From positions 1-64,000 of the forward strand of contig NZ_PJNH01000002.1 in assembly GCF_002844535.1 (NCBI RefSeq): DNA of 64,000 nucleotides, in the 5' to 3' direction. The notes beneath the pieces were generated by a model that did no database searches, had not been told where the DNA came from, and was given only the letters and a program-made list of their open reading frames with translations. Numbering within the stretch: position 1 is the first letter of the stretch; every line of letters starts with the position of its first letter. Both the position numbers and the translations under genes were made by a program. Source of the stretch: Halalkalibacillus sediminis (GTDB lineage: Bacteria > Bacillota > Bacilli > Bacillales > Alkalibacillaceae). Shown piece after piece: positions 37,005 through 48,493 of this stretch.

Positions 37005-37421
37005 TCATTGGAATATACTTTCACCATTATCATCAAGAATATCAACTTCATTTGAGTAGCCAAAATTCTTTAATAATCCATGGTTCTTTTTAAAGATATG
37101 TTCAACCATTTCTCTCATTTCAGTTGCTTTTTCAACATTTTTCGAGTTTGATCTAACTAGTGTAGTTGGTATTGTAATTCCTTTAGAAGCACTGTATTCC
37201 AAATCCTTCTCTGATTCTAAAAACACCTCATAATTTTGTAATTCATTACTTATTTCTCTCAATATTTGATTAAGTTCTTTTGATTCTTTCTGCTTAATAT
37301 TATCAACTGGGGTTTCAGCTTGTTCGGGATCTACTATCTCTTGAGAATTAAGAGCAATAGTAAAAGTAATGACAAAAAAGGTAATCAACAGCAAGCCTAA
37401 TAGAATTTTTTTCATATACAT
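37005..37421 (-). CDS. Unknown exported protein
   Basis: 138 residues with an N-terminal signal peptide or anchor (KKILLGLLLITFFVITFTIA, residues 4-23) and a hydrophilic, helical remainder rich in Glu, Lys and Asn. No family recognised. AGGAGG lies upstream of the start; ATG at 37415 (second Met) is also possible. It stands alone, divergent from the next small gene. Confidence 0.6.
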   Translation of the reverse strand: MYMKKILLGLLLITFFVITFTIALNSQEIVDPEQAETPVDNIKQKESKELNQILREISNELQNYEVFLESEKDLEYSASKGITIPTTLVRSNSKNVEKATEMREMVEHIFKKNHGLLKNFGYSNEVDILDDNGESIFQ

Positions 37422-37519
37422 ACCTCCTAGTTGAATGGTATGTCCATTACCTGCACGTTATAATATTTCGTGGATGGGATTTTGTTATAATAGGAAAAAA
37501 TGGGAAAGGAGGATGCAGG

Positions 37520-37780
37520 ATGGATAATGAACAGCCCATTCCCGATTTCTCTCCTCATCCTTTCGCAGAATGGTTTATTATCATTGTGTTAGTTGTACCG
37601 TTAATCGCTCTATTGATTTGGATGATTAAAGAACCTGAAGAAGGCTACTTATTTGGTAAACGCTGGATGTTTAGAAGTGAACCGGAGCTTTCAGAAGATG
37701 GAGTGTTTTTCACCCGATTGAGTTCTATTATAGCGTTGGCTATAATCCTATTGATATTGTTGGTATTTATTTTTCGTTAA
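37520..37780 (+). CDS. Small two-helix membrane protein
   Basis: 86 residues with hydrophobic helices at about 16-35 and 66-85 and a short charged loop between them (KEPEEGYLFGKRWMF). AAAGGAGG lies 6 nt before the ATG. No family recognised. Confidence 0.65.
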   Translation: MDNEQPIPDFSPHPFAEWFIIIVLVVPLIALLIWMIKEPEEGYLFGKRWMFRSEPELSEDGVFFTRLSSIIALAIILLILLVFIFR

Positions 37781-37880
37781 GTAATTTCTCTCGTAATCCT
37801 AGATAACTATAACTCCAAACGCAATTGCCCTAATTCATTTACGAATTAGGGCGCAACTATTATAAGCTGATTCTATCTAT

Positions 37881-38477
37881 TTACTCAGCCGTAAAGTTAT
37901 CTTCAACTTCCCAACCGTAATTTTCAACAACACTTTTAATAGTGTAGGCTGTATCTGTATCCTCTGTCTTGTAGGGGATTGTGACGGACTTTTCATCATT
38001 TTTGAATGTATAAGATAACACACGATAATCGTCTTCTTTGACTACCCTAGAAACTTCTTCTACCTCAGTCCAAGCTATACTCGTTTCAGATACAGTCCAG
38101 AAGGAATTACTATGAGCTCCATTTTCATCTAAATAGTAATAATGATAAATAGATAAAACGAACATTAAGAAGCCAAATAACAAAAAAGCAAAGTGAAGGG
38201 CAGTTAGTTTATATTTTTTTCCTTTCTTTTCAGCATGTCTCTTCGTTAATAAAAATGAGAAGAGAACAAGTGCAATCCAAACCATCCCTACTCCAAAACT
38301 AAAGTAAGTGGAGGTAAGGCGTACAAATGATAAATGATCATATGAAAAGAAAAGCATATCTTGTATAAACATAACTGCAGGGAAAGGAATAAAGATCGAG
38401 GAGACTAACAAAATGAGTCCCGTCGAAACGATATAAGGCATAAGCCTGTCAGAATCCATCTTATGTATGTTAAACAT
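37881..38477 (-). CDS. Unknown membrane protein
   Basis: 198 residues with three membrane helices in the N-terminal 120 (about 14-36, 50-72 and 88-110). A C-terminal soluble domain follows (about 120-198), rich in beta-strand-like sequence (VLSYTFKNDEKSVTIPYKTED). AAAAGGGG precedes the start (MFNIHK). A hairpin with AATTGCCCTAATTC / GAATTAGGGC near 37822-37852 lies downstream and may terminate it. Function unknown. Confidence 0.6.
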   Translation of the reverse strand: MFNIHKMDSDRLMPYIVSTGLILLVSSIFIPFPAVMFIQDMLFFSYDHLSFVRLTSTYFSFGVGMVWIALVLFSFLLTKRHAEKKGKKYKLTALHFAFLLFGFLMFVLSIYHYYYLDENGAHSNSFWTVSETSIAWTEVEEVSRVVKEDDYRVLSYTFKNDEKSVTIPYKTEDTDTAYTIKSVVENYGWEVEDNFTAE

Positions 38478-38757
38478 ATCTGATAACCCCTTTTAAACAT
38501 GAGTTTTAATAGTAATCTACAGTACGAATTTTCAATGGAAATAGTTTCAATTCAAGCACTAATAATCAAATTGTAAAGAGTTATGGGGAAGGGTAGTTTT
38601 GGATAATTAGAGTTTTAGTTGGATTTAAAAATGAAATTGTGTAAGAATACGAATAATCAGAGTGGGCACCGTAAATTCAAAGCTTTATTAGATATATCAC
38701 GTACATTCCACGGTAGGATAAATTTCATATTATTCTAATCAAGAGGGGCGATAGTTT

Positions 38758-39798
38758 ATGAAAGCTGTTAAAGTGACAGGATATGGTGGGGTAGATAAGT
38801 TAGAAATCGTTCAACAGGCTATTCCAGAACCTAAAGACAATGAAGTGCTGGTTAAAGTAAAGGCTTGTTCCATAAATAATACTGAAATTTGGATGAGGGA
38901 AGGTGCATACGGCACTGGTTCAAAGTCTGGATGGCGACCAGAAGGAGTACAATTTCCTCGAACCCCCGGTTCTGATATTACAGGTAGAATAGTAAAGGTA
39001 GGAAAATCAGTAGAGGAGTCTATGCTTGAAAAAAATGTTGTCCTCTTCCCGTTTACATCAAGTGGAGAGAAAGGATTAGAACATATTTCAGAAGATATGT
39101 CTTTTATCGGTTCAGAGTATGATGGAGGATACGCGGAATATGTGGTGTGGCCTGCTCACCTTTGTTTTGATATGCCCCTTTCCGATTACATTGAAAGTGC
39201 TGTCTTTAGTGTTAGCGGCTTGACAGCATGGCATATGGTAGAACAAATTCAAGTTCAACCTGAAGAGACGATTGTGGTAACAGGTGCAAATGGTGGTGTA
39301 GGGTCGTTAAATATACAAATTGCCTCTAAAGTATTTGGAGCTACGGTCATAGCGATTGTCGGCGACTTAAGTTTGGAAGAAAAATTAAAGGAACTGGGAG
39401 CAACACATGTATTGTCATATAAATCGGATAATCTTGCTGAAGAAATAATAGCGGTGAATAACGGTCCGATTGACTCGGTATTAGATGTTGTAGGAGATGC
39501 TTTATTTTCAACATCTCTACAAGTACTGAAGAAAGGCGGGAAATTCTGTACATCTGGATCTGCTGGTGGTCAGAAGACAGAACTTGATTTTAGAACGTTG
39601 TACTTGAAACACATCACTCTTTATGGCTCTGTGTTGGGCACGATGGAAGAATTTAAACGTTTGCTCCAATCTATTTCTGAAGGTAAAATCAAACCAGTAA
39701 TTGATTGCACTTTTCCTTTAGAAAAAGCGAGGGAAGCTCAAGTTTATTTTAAAAAAGCAGGAAAGTTAGGGAAGGTTGTCTTGCTTCCTGAAGAATGA
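38758..39798 (+). CDS. Zinc-type alcohol dehydrogenase-like / quinone oxidoreductase (MDR superfamily)
   Basis: 346 residues of the medium-chain dehydrogenase/reductase fold: GroES-like N-terminal domain (about 1-150) with PGSDITGRIVKVG, then a Rossmann domain with the NADP-binding VVTGANGGVGSLNIQIA (about 175-191). Catalytic and structural zinc cysteines are not evident, which points to a quinone-oxidoreductase-type enzyme using NADPH rather than a zinc alcohol dehydrogenase. AGAGGGGCG lies before the ATG. Substrate unknown. Single gene. Confidence 0.8.
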   Translation: MKAVKVTGYGGVDKLEIVQQAIPEPKDNEVLVKVKACSINNTEIWMREGAYGTGSKSGWRPEGVQFPRTPGSDITGRIVKVGKSVEESMLEKNVVLFPFTSSGEKGLEHISEDMSFIGSEYDGGYAEYVVWPAHLCFDMPLSDYIESAVFSVSGLTAWHMVEQIQVQPEETIVVTGANGGVGSLNIQIASKVFGATVIAIVGDLSLEEKLKELGATHVLSYKSDNLAEEIIAVNNGPIDSVLDVVGDALFSTSLQVLKKGGKFCTSGSAGGQKTELDFRTLYLKHITLYGSVLGTMEEFKRLLQSISEGKIKPVIDCTFPLEKAREAQVYFKKAGKLGKVVLLPEE

Positions 39799-39817
39799 AT
39801 ATGACTTAAATCATTTC

Positions 39818-40246
39818 CTATTTTATACGAACCTTAAATGTTCTTTCTTCATCGGTAGACTTTTCTTTCGATGATAATTGATCTTCCTTTAAAATATCTC
39901 TGATCTCAGTTAATACTTCACGGTTAGGGTGGGGAGTCTCTTGTAATGGTACACTCTCACTACCCCTTAAATAATTAAATAGCTTTATAAAAAGATAGAT
40001 AGAAAATGTAATTACAAAGAAATCCACTGCCGTTTGAAAAAATGAACCGTACCTAATAATGACCCCATCAATATTTAATACGAGAAATTTGATGCTTGTC
40101 CCACCAACCAACACCCCAAATATGGGCATAATAATGTCATTGACTAATGAATCGACAATTTTGCTGAAAGCTGTTCCAATTACAACAGCAATAGCCACTT
40201 CAAACACATTTCCTCGCAATGCAAATTTTTTAAATTCATTCCACAT
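39818..40246 (-). CDS. mscL: Large-conductance mechanosensitive channel MscL
   Basis: A pentameric channel that opens on membrane stretch and vents solutes during hypo-osmotic shock. MWNEFKKFALRGNVFEVAIAVVIGTAF is the canonical N-terminus; the first pore helix ends in DIIMPIFGVL and the second helix lies at about 68-92 (FFVITFSIYLFIKLFNYL). The C-terminal bundle helix (LTEIRDILKE) is present. Length is 142 residues. It fits an organism facing changing salinity. Confidence 0.95.
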   Translation of the reverse strand: MWNEFKKFALRGNVFEVAIAVVIGTAFSKIVDSLVNDIIMPIFGVLVGGTSIKFLVLNIDGVIIRYGSFFQTAVDFFVITFSIYLFIKLFNYLRGSESVPLQETPHPNREVLTEIRDILKEDQLSSKEKSTDEERTFKVRIK

Positions 40247-40562
40247 AGAATCAACCCTTGTTTATCGCTATTACTGAATCTTATTCAAAGGAAGTGGTAC
40301 ATATTAAAATCTTCGAAATAAAATTGCCAGTCGAACAATAATGAAATGGTTAATGCTTTAATGGAAAAGATAAGAAAATAAGCGACTCTTTTGAGTCGCT
40401 TATTTTCTTATTGATACGTATCACACTTTTTTCCTCACTCATTAATCTAAGAACCTGGGAACAAGAAAAGGGGCTAAACCGTTACTCCGCCAGAATATTA
40501 AAGTAGGGTAATTTCACGACTCTCACACTTTTCTCCACGACAGGTTTAGAGGTTCATTTTAA
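40247..40562. other. Intergenic region with one hairpin
   Basis: About 316 bp with no gene. A strong inverted repeat, AAGAAAATAAGCGACTC / GAGTCGCTTATTTTCTT (40372-40410), lies in the middle and has T runs on both strands, so it looks like a bidirectional terminator. Nothing else is seen. Confidence 0.65.
40372..40410. terminator. Bidirectional terminator-like hairpin
   Basis: A 17-bp perfect stem with a four-T loop. It lies upstream of mscL and downstream of the copper-protein gene (both on the minus strand), so it most probably ends the copper-protein transcript. Confidence 0.7.
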
Positions 40563-40907
40563 TTAACCAGCCATGTTTCGGCATTCCTGCGCACATTCGC
40601 GACAAATTTGTGCGCATTCTTTACAATGTTCATCTTGCATATTTTCACATTCAGTTGCACATTGTTCACAAATCTGGGCGCACAGACTACAAAGATTCGC
40701 CGAAAAAGAACTATTACGAGACATATAGTGTGAAGCCTGGCCACAGATTTCAGCACAATCTCTTAATGTTTGAATACATTTGACTCTAGCCTGTACATCC
40801 GGTTCTTGAAGACAAGCAGTAAAACATTCTTCACAAGCTCTTAAACATTTCAGACAAGCCTCAATACAGCTATCCATAGTAGTAGGTGATGTTGATAATA
40901 CTCCCAT
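40563..40907 (-). CDS. Cysteine-rich four-helix-bundle copper-binding protein (Csp/DUF326)
   Basis: 114 residues with 19 cysteines in C-x3-C and C-x2-C steps along four helices (CIEACLKCLRACEECFTAC and repeats). This is the pattern of Csp copper-storage proteins, which bind many Cu(I) ions inside a helix bundle. No signal peptide is seen, so it is probably cytosolic (Csp3-like). AGGAGG lies upstream of the ATG. It is divergent from a multicopper oxidase gene 135 bp away, which supports a role in copper handling. Confidence 0.85.
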   Translation of the reverse strand: MGVLSTSPTTMDSCIEACLKCLRACEECFTACLQEPDVQARVKCIQTLRDCAEICGQASHYMSRNSSFSANLCSLCAQICEQCATECENMQDEHCKECAQICRECAQECRNMAG

Positions 40908-41042
40908 TGTAAAATCCTCCTTTTATTTGAATCTGCGATTATCTTTCCCGAAACTCTTCAATATATGAGCTGACTAATTGATTAAATATCACACTTTCTT
41001 CATATTTTTTGGGTATAACCAAGATAGAAGGGGGTTAGAAAG

Positions 41043-42545
41043 TTGAAGAAAAAAATTATAGGTTCAGTGATAATTTTATTGCTTTTAGTTTTGGGATACA
41101 GTAGTTATGAATGGATTTATAATAATGGGGCTGACGGTGAACCAGAATTAGTCAATGGAGAAGAGAGCATTGAAGAATTATATAATGATGATTTTAGTGA
41201 TAAAAATATAACAGAGTATGACCTAACGGCTGAAGAAGTTGAATGGTCACTAGAAAAGGGTGAAAGTGTTAATGCTTGGACTTTTAACGGTACAGTACCT
41301 GGTGAACCCCTTCGAGTAACGGAAGGAGATGTCTTAAAGGTCAACTTAAAAAATAACTTAGATGTTCCGGTCACGATTCATTGGCACGGTGTTATCTTAC
41401 CTAATGTAATGGATGGTGTACCTGACTTAACTCAAGAGGCTGTTCAACCAGGTGAGACGTTTACTTATCAATTTGAAGCAAAGGACCCTGGGACATATTG
41501 GTATCACTCACATGAACATAGTTCTCTACAAGTGGACAAGGGATTATATGGTTCATTAGTAGTTGAAGAACGGGATCAAAAGAACGATTATAACAATGAA
41601 CAAATACTAATTTTAGATGAATGGGCAACCGATGGAGATCGAGAAAGCTTAACTAACATGCCTGGAACGATGATGGGGGCTATGAGTGGGGATGGAGAAG
41701 CCGATACAAAAGAAATGTACGATACTTACACAGTTAACGGAAAATCAGGAAATAGTATAGAACCTATAATCATAGGGGAAAGTGAAAAAACACGTATTAG
41801 AATTATTAATGCTGGTTATCAAGTACAAAAATTAAATTTCCCAAAGGGTTCAGTAAAAGTCATTGCTTATGATGCGGCGGATACAATAGACAGCAACAAT
41901 GAAGCGAATATTATAGAAGTTGCACCTGGGGAAAGAGTTGATTTAGAAGTAAGAAACAACCAATCTGAACCTTGGTTGATATCAAATCTTACTTCAATAA
42001 ATAAAGGTGTGAATGCCAATATACCGGTAATTACAGATAAAGATGTTGATTACGCAAACCTTGAACCTAATCAAGCTGACGAAGGTAAGGTTATCGATGG
42101 GGCGACTATTGGCAACCAGGATCTTATATTTGAAGATACTCCTGACGAAGTTGATGTTAGTTATGAAATGGATTTAAGTATGGGAATGCAGATGGGAGAG
42201 GGTATGACATTTCAAATCAATGATAATGAGTACCCTAATACCCCACCTATTAAAGTAGAAGATGGGGACATAGTTAAAGTTGAAATTAAAAATAATGGTC
42301 GTTTAAATCACCCTATGCATTTACACGGTCATCGATTTCAAGTTGTTTCAAAAAACGGAAGGAAGTTTGAAGAACCAATGGTTAAGGACTTAATTCACGT
42401 TAAACCTGGAGAAACTTTTGAAATTTACTTTAAAGCTGATAATAAAGGTGAATGGCTATTCCATTGTCACGATAATAATCATGCAGATCTTGGCATGATG
42501 ACCATCGTAGATTATAAAGGGGTATTCTCACCATATGCTAAATAA
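41043..42545 (+). CDS. Multicopper oxidase (exported)
   Basis: 500 residues with an N-terminal membrane anchor or signal (KKKIIGSVIILLLLVLGYSS). All four copper-ligand motifs are readable: HWHG (about 115), WYHSHEH (about 155), HPMHLHGH (about 422-430) and HCHDNNHADLGMM (about 478-490). A Met-rich stretch (MPGTMMGAMSG; MGMQMGEGM) may bind extra copper. Such laccase-like enzymes oxidise Cu(I) or metal/phenolic substrates at the cell surface. The TTG start follows AAGGGGG. The SHOCT gene follows 22 bp downstream, probably in the same transcript. Confidence 0.9.
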   Translation: MKKKIIGSVIILLLLVLGYSSYEWIYNNGADGEPELVNGEESIEELYNDDFSDKNITEYDLTAEEVEWSLEKGESVNAWTFNGTVPGEPLRVTEGDVLKVNLKNNLDVPVTIHWHGVILPNVMDGVPDLTQEAVQPGETFTYQFEAKDPGTYWYHSHEHSSLQVDKGLYGSLVVEERDQKNDYNNEQILILDEWATDGDRESLTNMPGTMMGAMSGDGEADTKEMYDTYTVNGKSGNSIEPIIIGESEKTRIRIINAGYQVQKLNFPKGSVKVIAYDAADTIDSNNEANIIEVAPGERVDLEVRNNQSEPWLISNLTSINKGVNANIPVITDKDVDYANLEPNQADEGKVIDGATIGNQDLIFEDTPDEVDVSYEMDLSMGMQMGEGMTFQINDNEYPNTPPIKVEDGDIVKVEIKNNGRLNHPMHLHGHRFQVVSKNGRKFEEPMVKDLIHVKPGETFEIYFKADNKGEWLFHCHDNNHADLGMMTIVDYKGVFSPYAK

Positions 42546-42567
42546 CTCTAACTAGGAGGGAAATTCA

Positions 42568-42813
42568 ATGATGAATGGTGGTATGGGAGGCAACTTATTT
42601 GGAAATTTTATATTTAGCTTCATTATGATTATTATCGTTGTCTTAGTCGTAGCAGTTTTAGTTTGGATGTTTAGAAAACCAAATAACCAAAATAATAATA
42701 GTTTAAGTTCACATCACCCTGAAGATTCATTAGAAATATTAAAGTCGCGCCTAGCCAAAGGCGAAATTTCTGAAGAAGAATACGAACGGTTAAAAAATAA
42801 ACTAAGAAGTTAA
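42568..42813 (+). CDS. SHOCT-domain small membrane protein
   Basis: 81 residues: a Met/Gly-rich start (MMNGGMGGNLFGN), one membrane helix (about 14-35) and a C-terminal SHOCT motif (LEILKSRLAKGEISEEEYER, about 50-70). AGGAGG precedes the ATG. It lies directly behind the multicopper oxidase, an arrangement consistent with a copper-response unit. Confidence 0.82.
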   Translation: MMNGGMGGNLFGNFIFSFIMIIIVVLVVAVLVWMFRKPNNQNNNSLSSHHPEDSLEILKSRLAKGEISEEEYERLKNKLRS

Positions 42814-42921
42814 AATGAGGCTGACCTCAAATGTTAAGCCCTTTTGACTTAGGTAAAAATTATTAGTAAGACTGAAGTGATTATGTGTTTTAACTTTAAA
42901 TATAAGAATGAATCAATAAAA

Positions 42922-42964
42922 AAACTCCTCTTCCTTATCAGAAGGTTAAGAGGAGTTTGTTTCT
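42922..42964 (+). terminator. Terminator after the copper oxidase unit
   Basis: The stem AAACTCCTCTT / AAGAGGAGTTT with loop CCTTATCAGAAGGTT is followed by GTTTCTT. It also has a run of A upstream, so it can serve the convergent small gene on the minus strand. Confidence 0.75.
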
Positions 42965-43140
42965 TATGAGTAGCAATTAACTAGATGACCATTTTTTACT
43001 TTTACTTGTGAATGGTCTGTTTCAACTGCCTTTTTTGGCTTCAACAATTCTTTTTGATAGCGGTGTCTATTCGCTTCTTCTCGAAGTGAGCTGTGACGGT
43101 CTTGCACCATCGATTGTAAAACAAGTTCGTTTTGAAACAT
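42964..43140 (-). CDS. Small hypothetical protein
   Basis: 58 residues (MFQNELVLQSMVQDRHSSLR...), hydrophilic and basic, with no recognised family. I chose ATG at 43140 because AAGGAGGA lies 7 nt upstream; an upstream in-frame ATG at 43170 has no such site. Confidence 0.55.
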   Translation of the reverse strand: MFQNELVLQSMVQDRHSSLREEANRHRYQKELLKPKKAVETDHSQVKVKNGHLVNCYS

Positions 43141-43407
43141 GAGTAGTTCCTCCTTTTTTAGAATTTTCATTTTATTTCGGAATCCGTTATATTTTTGGCA
43201 CCTTTGCTATTGTAACCGATTTGTATGTAATGTAAACAGTATTTTGCTCATCTCATACTTGGGTCGGAGTTCTGTGTGTCACAATTTGGTAAATTTTTTC
43301 TGATGGGGCGATCCTTTTCATTAAAAGTAAATGATTTTTGAAACTGCTTCACTTTTCTTTATGTACTTTGAATTCCCCTCATGACTGTGAAAAGTTTATA
43401 AAACAAA

Positions 43408-43447
43408 AAAACACCTATAGGGCTTTAATTAGCCCGATAGGTGTTTT
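43408..43447 (-). terminator. Terminator of katG
   Basis: The inverted repeat AAAACACCTAT-GGGCT / AGCCC-ATAGGTGTTTT, with one mismatch on each side, is followed on the minus strand by a T run. It lies 12 bp after the katG stop codon. Confidence 0.88.
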
Positions 43448-43458
43448 CGTGTCTACTA

Positions 43459-45675
<2,217 letters not shown>

Positions 45676-45735
45676 TCAAATGAGTGTGTCTCTAATAAAA
45701 ATATAATTATCTCAGAGACAATATTCATTCTTACT

Positions 45736-45750
45736 TTATAATTATAATAA
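45736..45750. promoter_or_regulatory. Possible PerR box
   Basis: TTATAATTATAATAA agrees with the PerR consensus TTATAAT-N-ATTATAA at all but one conserved position and lies about 90 bp upstream of katG. Peroxide-induced control by PerR is known for Bacillus katA; for this gene it is inferred. AT-rich DNA makes chance matches possible. Confidence 0.5.
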
Positions 45751-45933
45751 ATAATACCTCAAACTAAAAGAAATATGCTGTAGCCTTTTGTTTCATATTT
45801 AAATATAATAGCTATGCAGTTTACTCCTAAGCATGAAAGGCCTAATTTCCGTGTTGATATAATCTTCTCCATTTTAGAACACTTACTAGACTTCAATATT
45901 AACACAATATTCAAATAACTTCAGAAGATATAA

Positions 45934-45959
45934 AAGAGACGACCAATAATGTGGCCGTC
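45934..45959 (-). terminator. Terminator of the rRNA methyltransferase gene
   Basis: On the minus strand GACGGCCA / TTGGTCGTC forms a stem with loop CATTA, followed by TCTTTTA. It lies just past the stop codon at 45978. Confidence 0.75.
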
Positions 45960-45977
45960 CTTAATTGAAGGTGGTTA

Positions 45978-47180
45978 TTATAGTTTCTTCACAATCAATA
46001 CCTTCAAATAATTACTCTGCTTATATTGCTTATTGGTCTTGAAGTCCTGGGGCAGAGAATACTCTTCAAGTATTTGATATTTTTCCCCTGATTCTTTGAA
46101 GCCTTTATCTACAAGCTTTTTGAATTGGTTCATGTCAAAGGAAGCGGTGTTTGTAGATGCCACGATGACACCATTCTTTTCTGTAATATCTAACGTATCT
46201 TTGATTAAACCTGGATAATCCTTTGCGGTGGAAAAGGTCCTTTTCTTTGAACGAGCAAAACTCGGCGGATCCAAAACGACCATATCAAATTTCTTCTCTT
46301 TTCGTTTAGCATATTTGAAATAGTCGAACACATCCATCACATAAATATCCTGTTGTTCAAAGTCGATTCCATTAATACTGAACTGTTCGATCGTTTTACT
46401 TTTACTTCGCTTCGCCAAGTCGACGCTCGTTGTTTTCGATGCTCTTCCAAGAGCAGCCGCAACAGAAAACGCACCAGTATAGGAGAAGGTGTTCAATACA
46501 TGTTTTCCTCGTGCATATTTATCACGAATGACACGTCTTACATCACGTTGGTCCAGGAATATTCCCGTCATGGCGCCGTCGTTTAAATAAACCGCAAAAT
46601 TCATGCCGTTTTCTTTAACGATCAGTGGGAACTCTCCACGTGTACCTTGGACAAAATCGTCATCATCAATATATTTACCCTTTGTATCGAAGCGCTTCTT
46701 TTCATAAATGGCTTTATAATCAATGACTTCTTCTAAAGCACTGATCACCTGCTGTTTATATGAATAGATCCCCTCGCTATACCAATTGATCACATAATAT
46801 CCGTCGAAGTATTCAATCGTCAGTCCACCAATACCGTCACCTTCTCCATTAAAAATCCGGAAAGTGTTGGTGTACTTGTCATTGAAGAAGGGTTGCCTTT
46901 TATTGATGGCGGTTAGAATTCTATTTTTAAAGAAGCTTGTATCAATTTTCTCCGATTCGTTGTAAGTCAACACCCATCCAAGTCCTTTATTTTGCTCACC
47001 GTAATACCCTTTTGCTACGAACTGATGGTTTGCATCGACTAGATGAATGATTTCTCCTTCTTCTGAAAGCACCTCAGGGTTCAAGATTGCTTCTTTTCGT
47101 ATCAAAGGAAATTTATTTTGATATTGTCGTATGAACTTTGTGTTTAGTATTAATTCAACCATGTAATGATTCATCTCCAT
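45978..47180 (-). CDS. Class I SAM-dependent rRNA methyltransferase (RlmI-like)
   Basis: 400 residues with an N-terminal PUA-type domain (IRKEAILNPEVLSEEGEIIHLVDANHQFVAKG, about residues 25-60) and a C-terminal Rossmann methyltransferase: VLNTFSYTGAFSVAAALG (motif I, about 225-242), MVVLDPPSFAR (motif IV, about 297-307). This is the layout of RlmI and B. subtilis YwbD, which methylate a cytosine in 23S rRNA. The exact start is uncertain between 47180 and the later ATG at 47162. It stands alone. Confidence 0.85.
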   Translation of the reverse strand: MEMNHYMVELILNTKFIRQYQNKFPLIRKEAILNPEVLSEEGEIIHLVDANHQFVAKGYYGEQNKGLGWVLTYNESEKIDTSFFKNRILTAINKRQPFFNDKYTNTFRIFNGEGDGIGGLTIEYFDGYYVINWYSEGIYSYKQQVISALEEVIDYKAIYEKKRFDTKGKYIDDDDFVQGTRGEFPLIVKENGMNFAVYLNDGAMTGIFLDQRDVRRVIRDKYARGKHVLNTFSYTGAFSVAAALGRASKTTSVDLAKRSKSKTIEQFSINGIDFEQQDIYVMDVFDYFKYAKRKEKKFDMVVLDPPSFARSKKRTFSTAKDYPGLIKDTLDITEKNGVIVASTNTASFDMNQFKKLVDKGFKESGEKYQILEEYSLPQDFKTNKQYKQSNYLKVLIVKKL

Positions 47181-47365
47181 TTCTAACCCATTATCGCATA
47201 AGAATGGTGAAAATAAAAAACATCATTAATTAAGAGTGCATCTAATCTTTATCAAATATTGTGTTTTGTGATATTAGGGGTTATAGCTATGTTAAGATAA
47301 ATATAAAATTTTTAGAGAAGTTCATCTACAATCAATTATAGTGAAAGTGGATTGGGGGTTTACCG

Positions 47366-48493
47366 GTGGATAGAAATGAAGAACTGTATCTTATTAAATC
47401 CATTGCTGAGATGCTAAATAGAGAGACCAGTATGAAATCTATGCTTCAGCAAGTTTTGAATCAAGTACTAGAACTCACGAACTTACATACGGGGTGGATA
47501 TTTTTATTCGATGAACAAGCAGGTTTTGAGTTAGCTGCTTTTTCTAATCTACCACCAGCGCTTGATTACCAAGATAGAAAATATATGTGTGACGGCAAGT
47601 GTCGTTGTATTAACCGTTACCAAAGTGGAATGTTGAAAAAGGCGACTAACATCATTAATTGTGAGCGTATTGAAAAGGCCATCAACGAAAAAAGGGGAGA
47701 GACTGAAGGGATTACGCACCATGCCTCAATACCGATTCAATCAGGAGATACGATTTACGGGTTACTTAATGTAGCCTCTCCATATAAAGAGAATTTTAAT
47801 GAAGATGAACTGTATATTCTTGAATTGATCGCTCTTCAAATTGGCACAGCGTGTGAACGGATTCGTCTATCTGAACACGAACAGTCTATGCATATCCTCG
47901 AAGAGAGAAATCGCCTAGCAAGAGACTTACATGATTCTGTAAATCAACATTTATTTTCAATTATGTATACAGCTAAAGGCACCACCAAGGCGACGGAGAA
48001 TGAAGAAGTTTTAAGCTCGCTTGAAGAGATTTATCAATCTTCTAAAGAATCACTTGCTGAAATGAAGGACCTGATCTGGCAATTGAGAACAGATAATATT
48101 GAAGAGGGATTGAGTAATCGTTTCGAAAACTATGCCAAACGATTAAGAATTCCTATTACTTGTGAAATTAGAGTACAAGATCTACCTAGCAATGTAGAAA
48201 CTACCTTTTGGAAAATAGGTCAAGAAGCGTTGAATAATATTTCTAAGCATTCAGATGCGACAGAGACTAATGTGATAATAGACCAGAGCGATCGGAATTC
48301 ATATACATTAGAAGTGATTGATAACGGTCGTGGATTTGACTTGAATGAAGTTTCAGGCCAGGGGATGGGTTTGACAAGTATGCAGGAGAGAGCCAAATTA
48401 GTAGGTGGAGAATGTCGAATTACAAGCATTAATAAAAAAGGAACAACCGTAAGTGTGGAAATCCCGATGAAAGAAGGTAAGGCTAATGAGTGA
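47366..48493 (+). CDS. GAF-domain sensor histidine kinase (AirS/YhcY type)
   Basis: 375 residues: GAF domain (about 25-165), HisKA_3 dimerisation domain with phospho-acceptor H189 in RDLHDSVNQH, and HATPase (NISKHSDATET; DNGRGFD; GMGLTSM) at about 285-370. Four cysteines, C75-x3-C79-x-C81-x17-C99, inside the GAF domain match the pattern of Staphylococcus AirS, whose [2Fe-2S] cluster senses oxygen and redox state; B. subtilis YhcY is the related protein. No membrane helix is present, so it is a cytosolic sensor. GTG start after TTGGGGGT. It overlaps its response regulator by 8 bp. Confidence 0.85.
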   Translation: MDRNEELYLIKSIAEMLNRETSMKSMLQQVLNQVLELTNLHTGWIFLFDEQAGFELAAFSNLPPALDYQDRKYMCDGKCRCINRYQSGMLKKATNIINCERIEKAINEKRGETEGITHHASIPIQSGDTIYGLLNVASPYKENFNEDELYILELIALQIGTACERIRLSEHEQSMHILEERNRLARDLHDSVNQHLFSIMYTAKGTTKATENEEVLSSLEEIYQSSKESLAEMKDLIWQLRTDNIEEGLSNRFENYAKRLRIPITCEIRVQDLPSNVETTFWKIGQEALNNISKHSDATETNVIIDQSDRNSYTLEVIDNGRGFDLNEVSGQGMGLTSMQERAKLVGGECRITSINKKGTTVSVEIPMKEGKANE

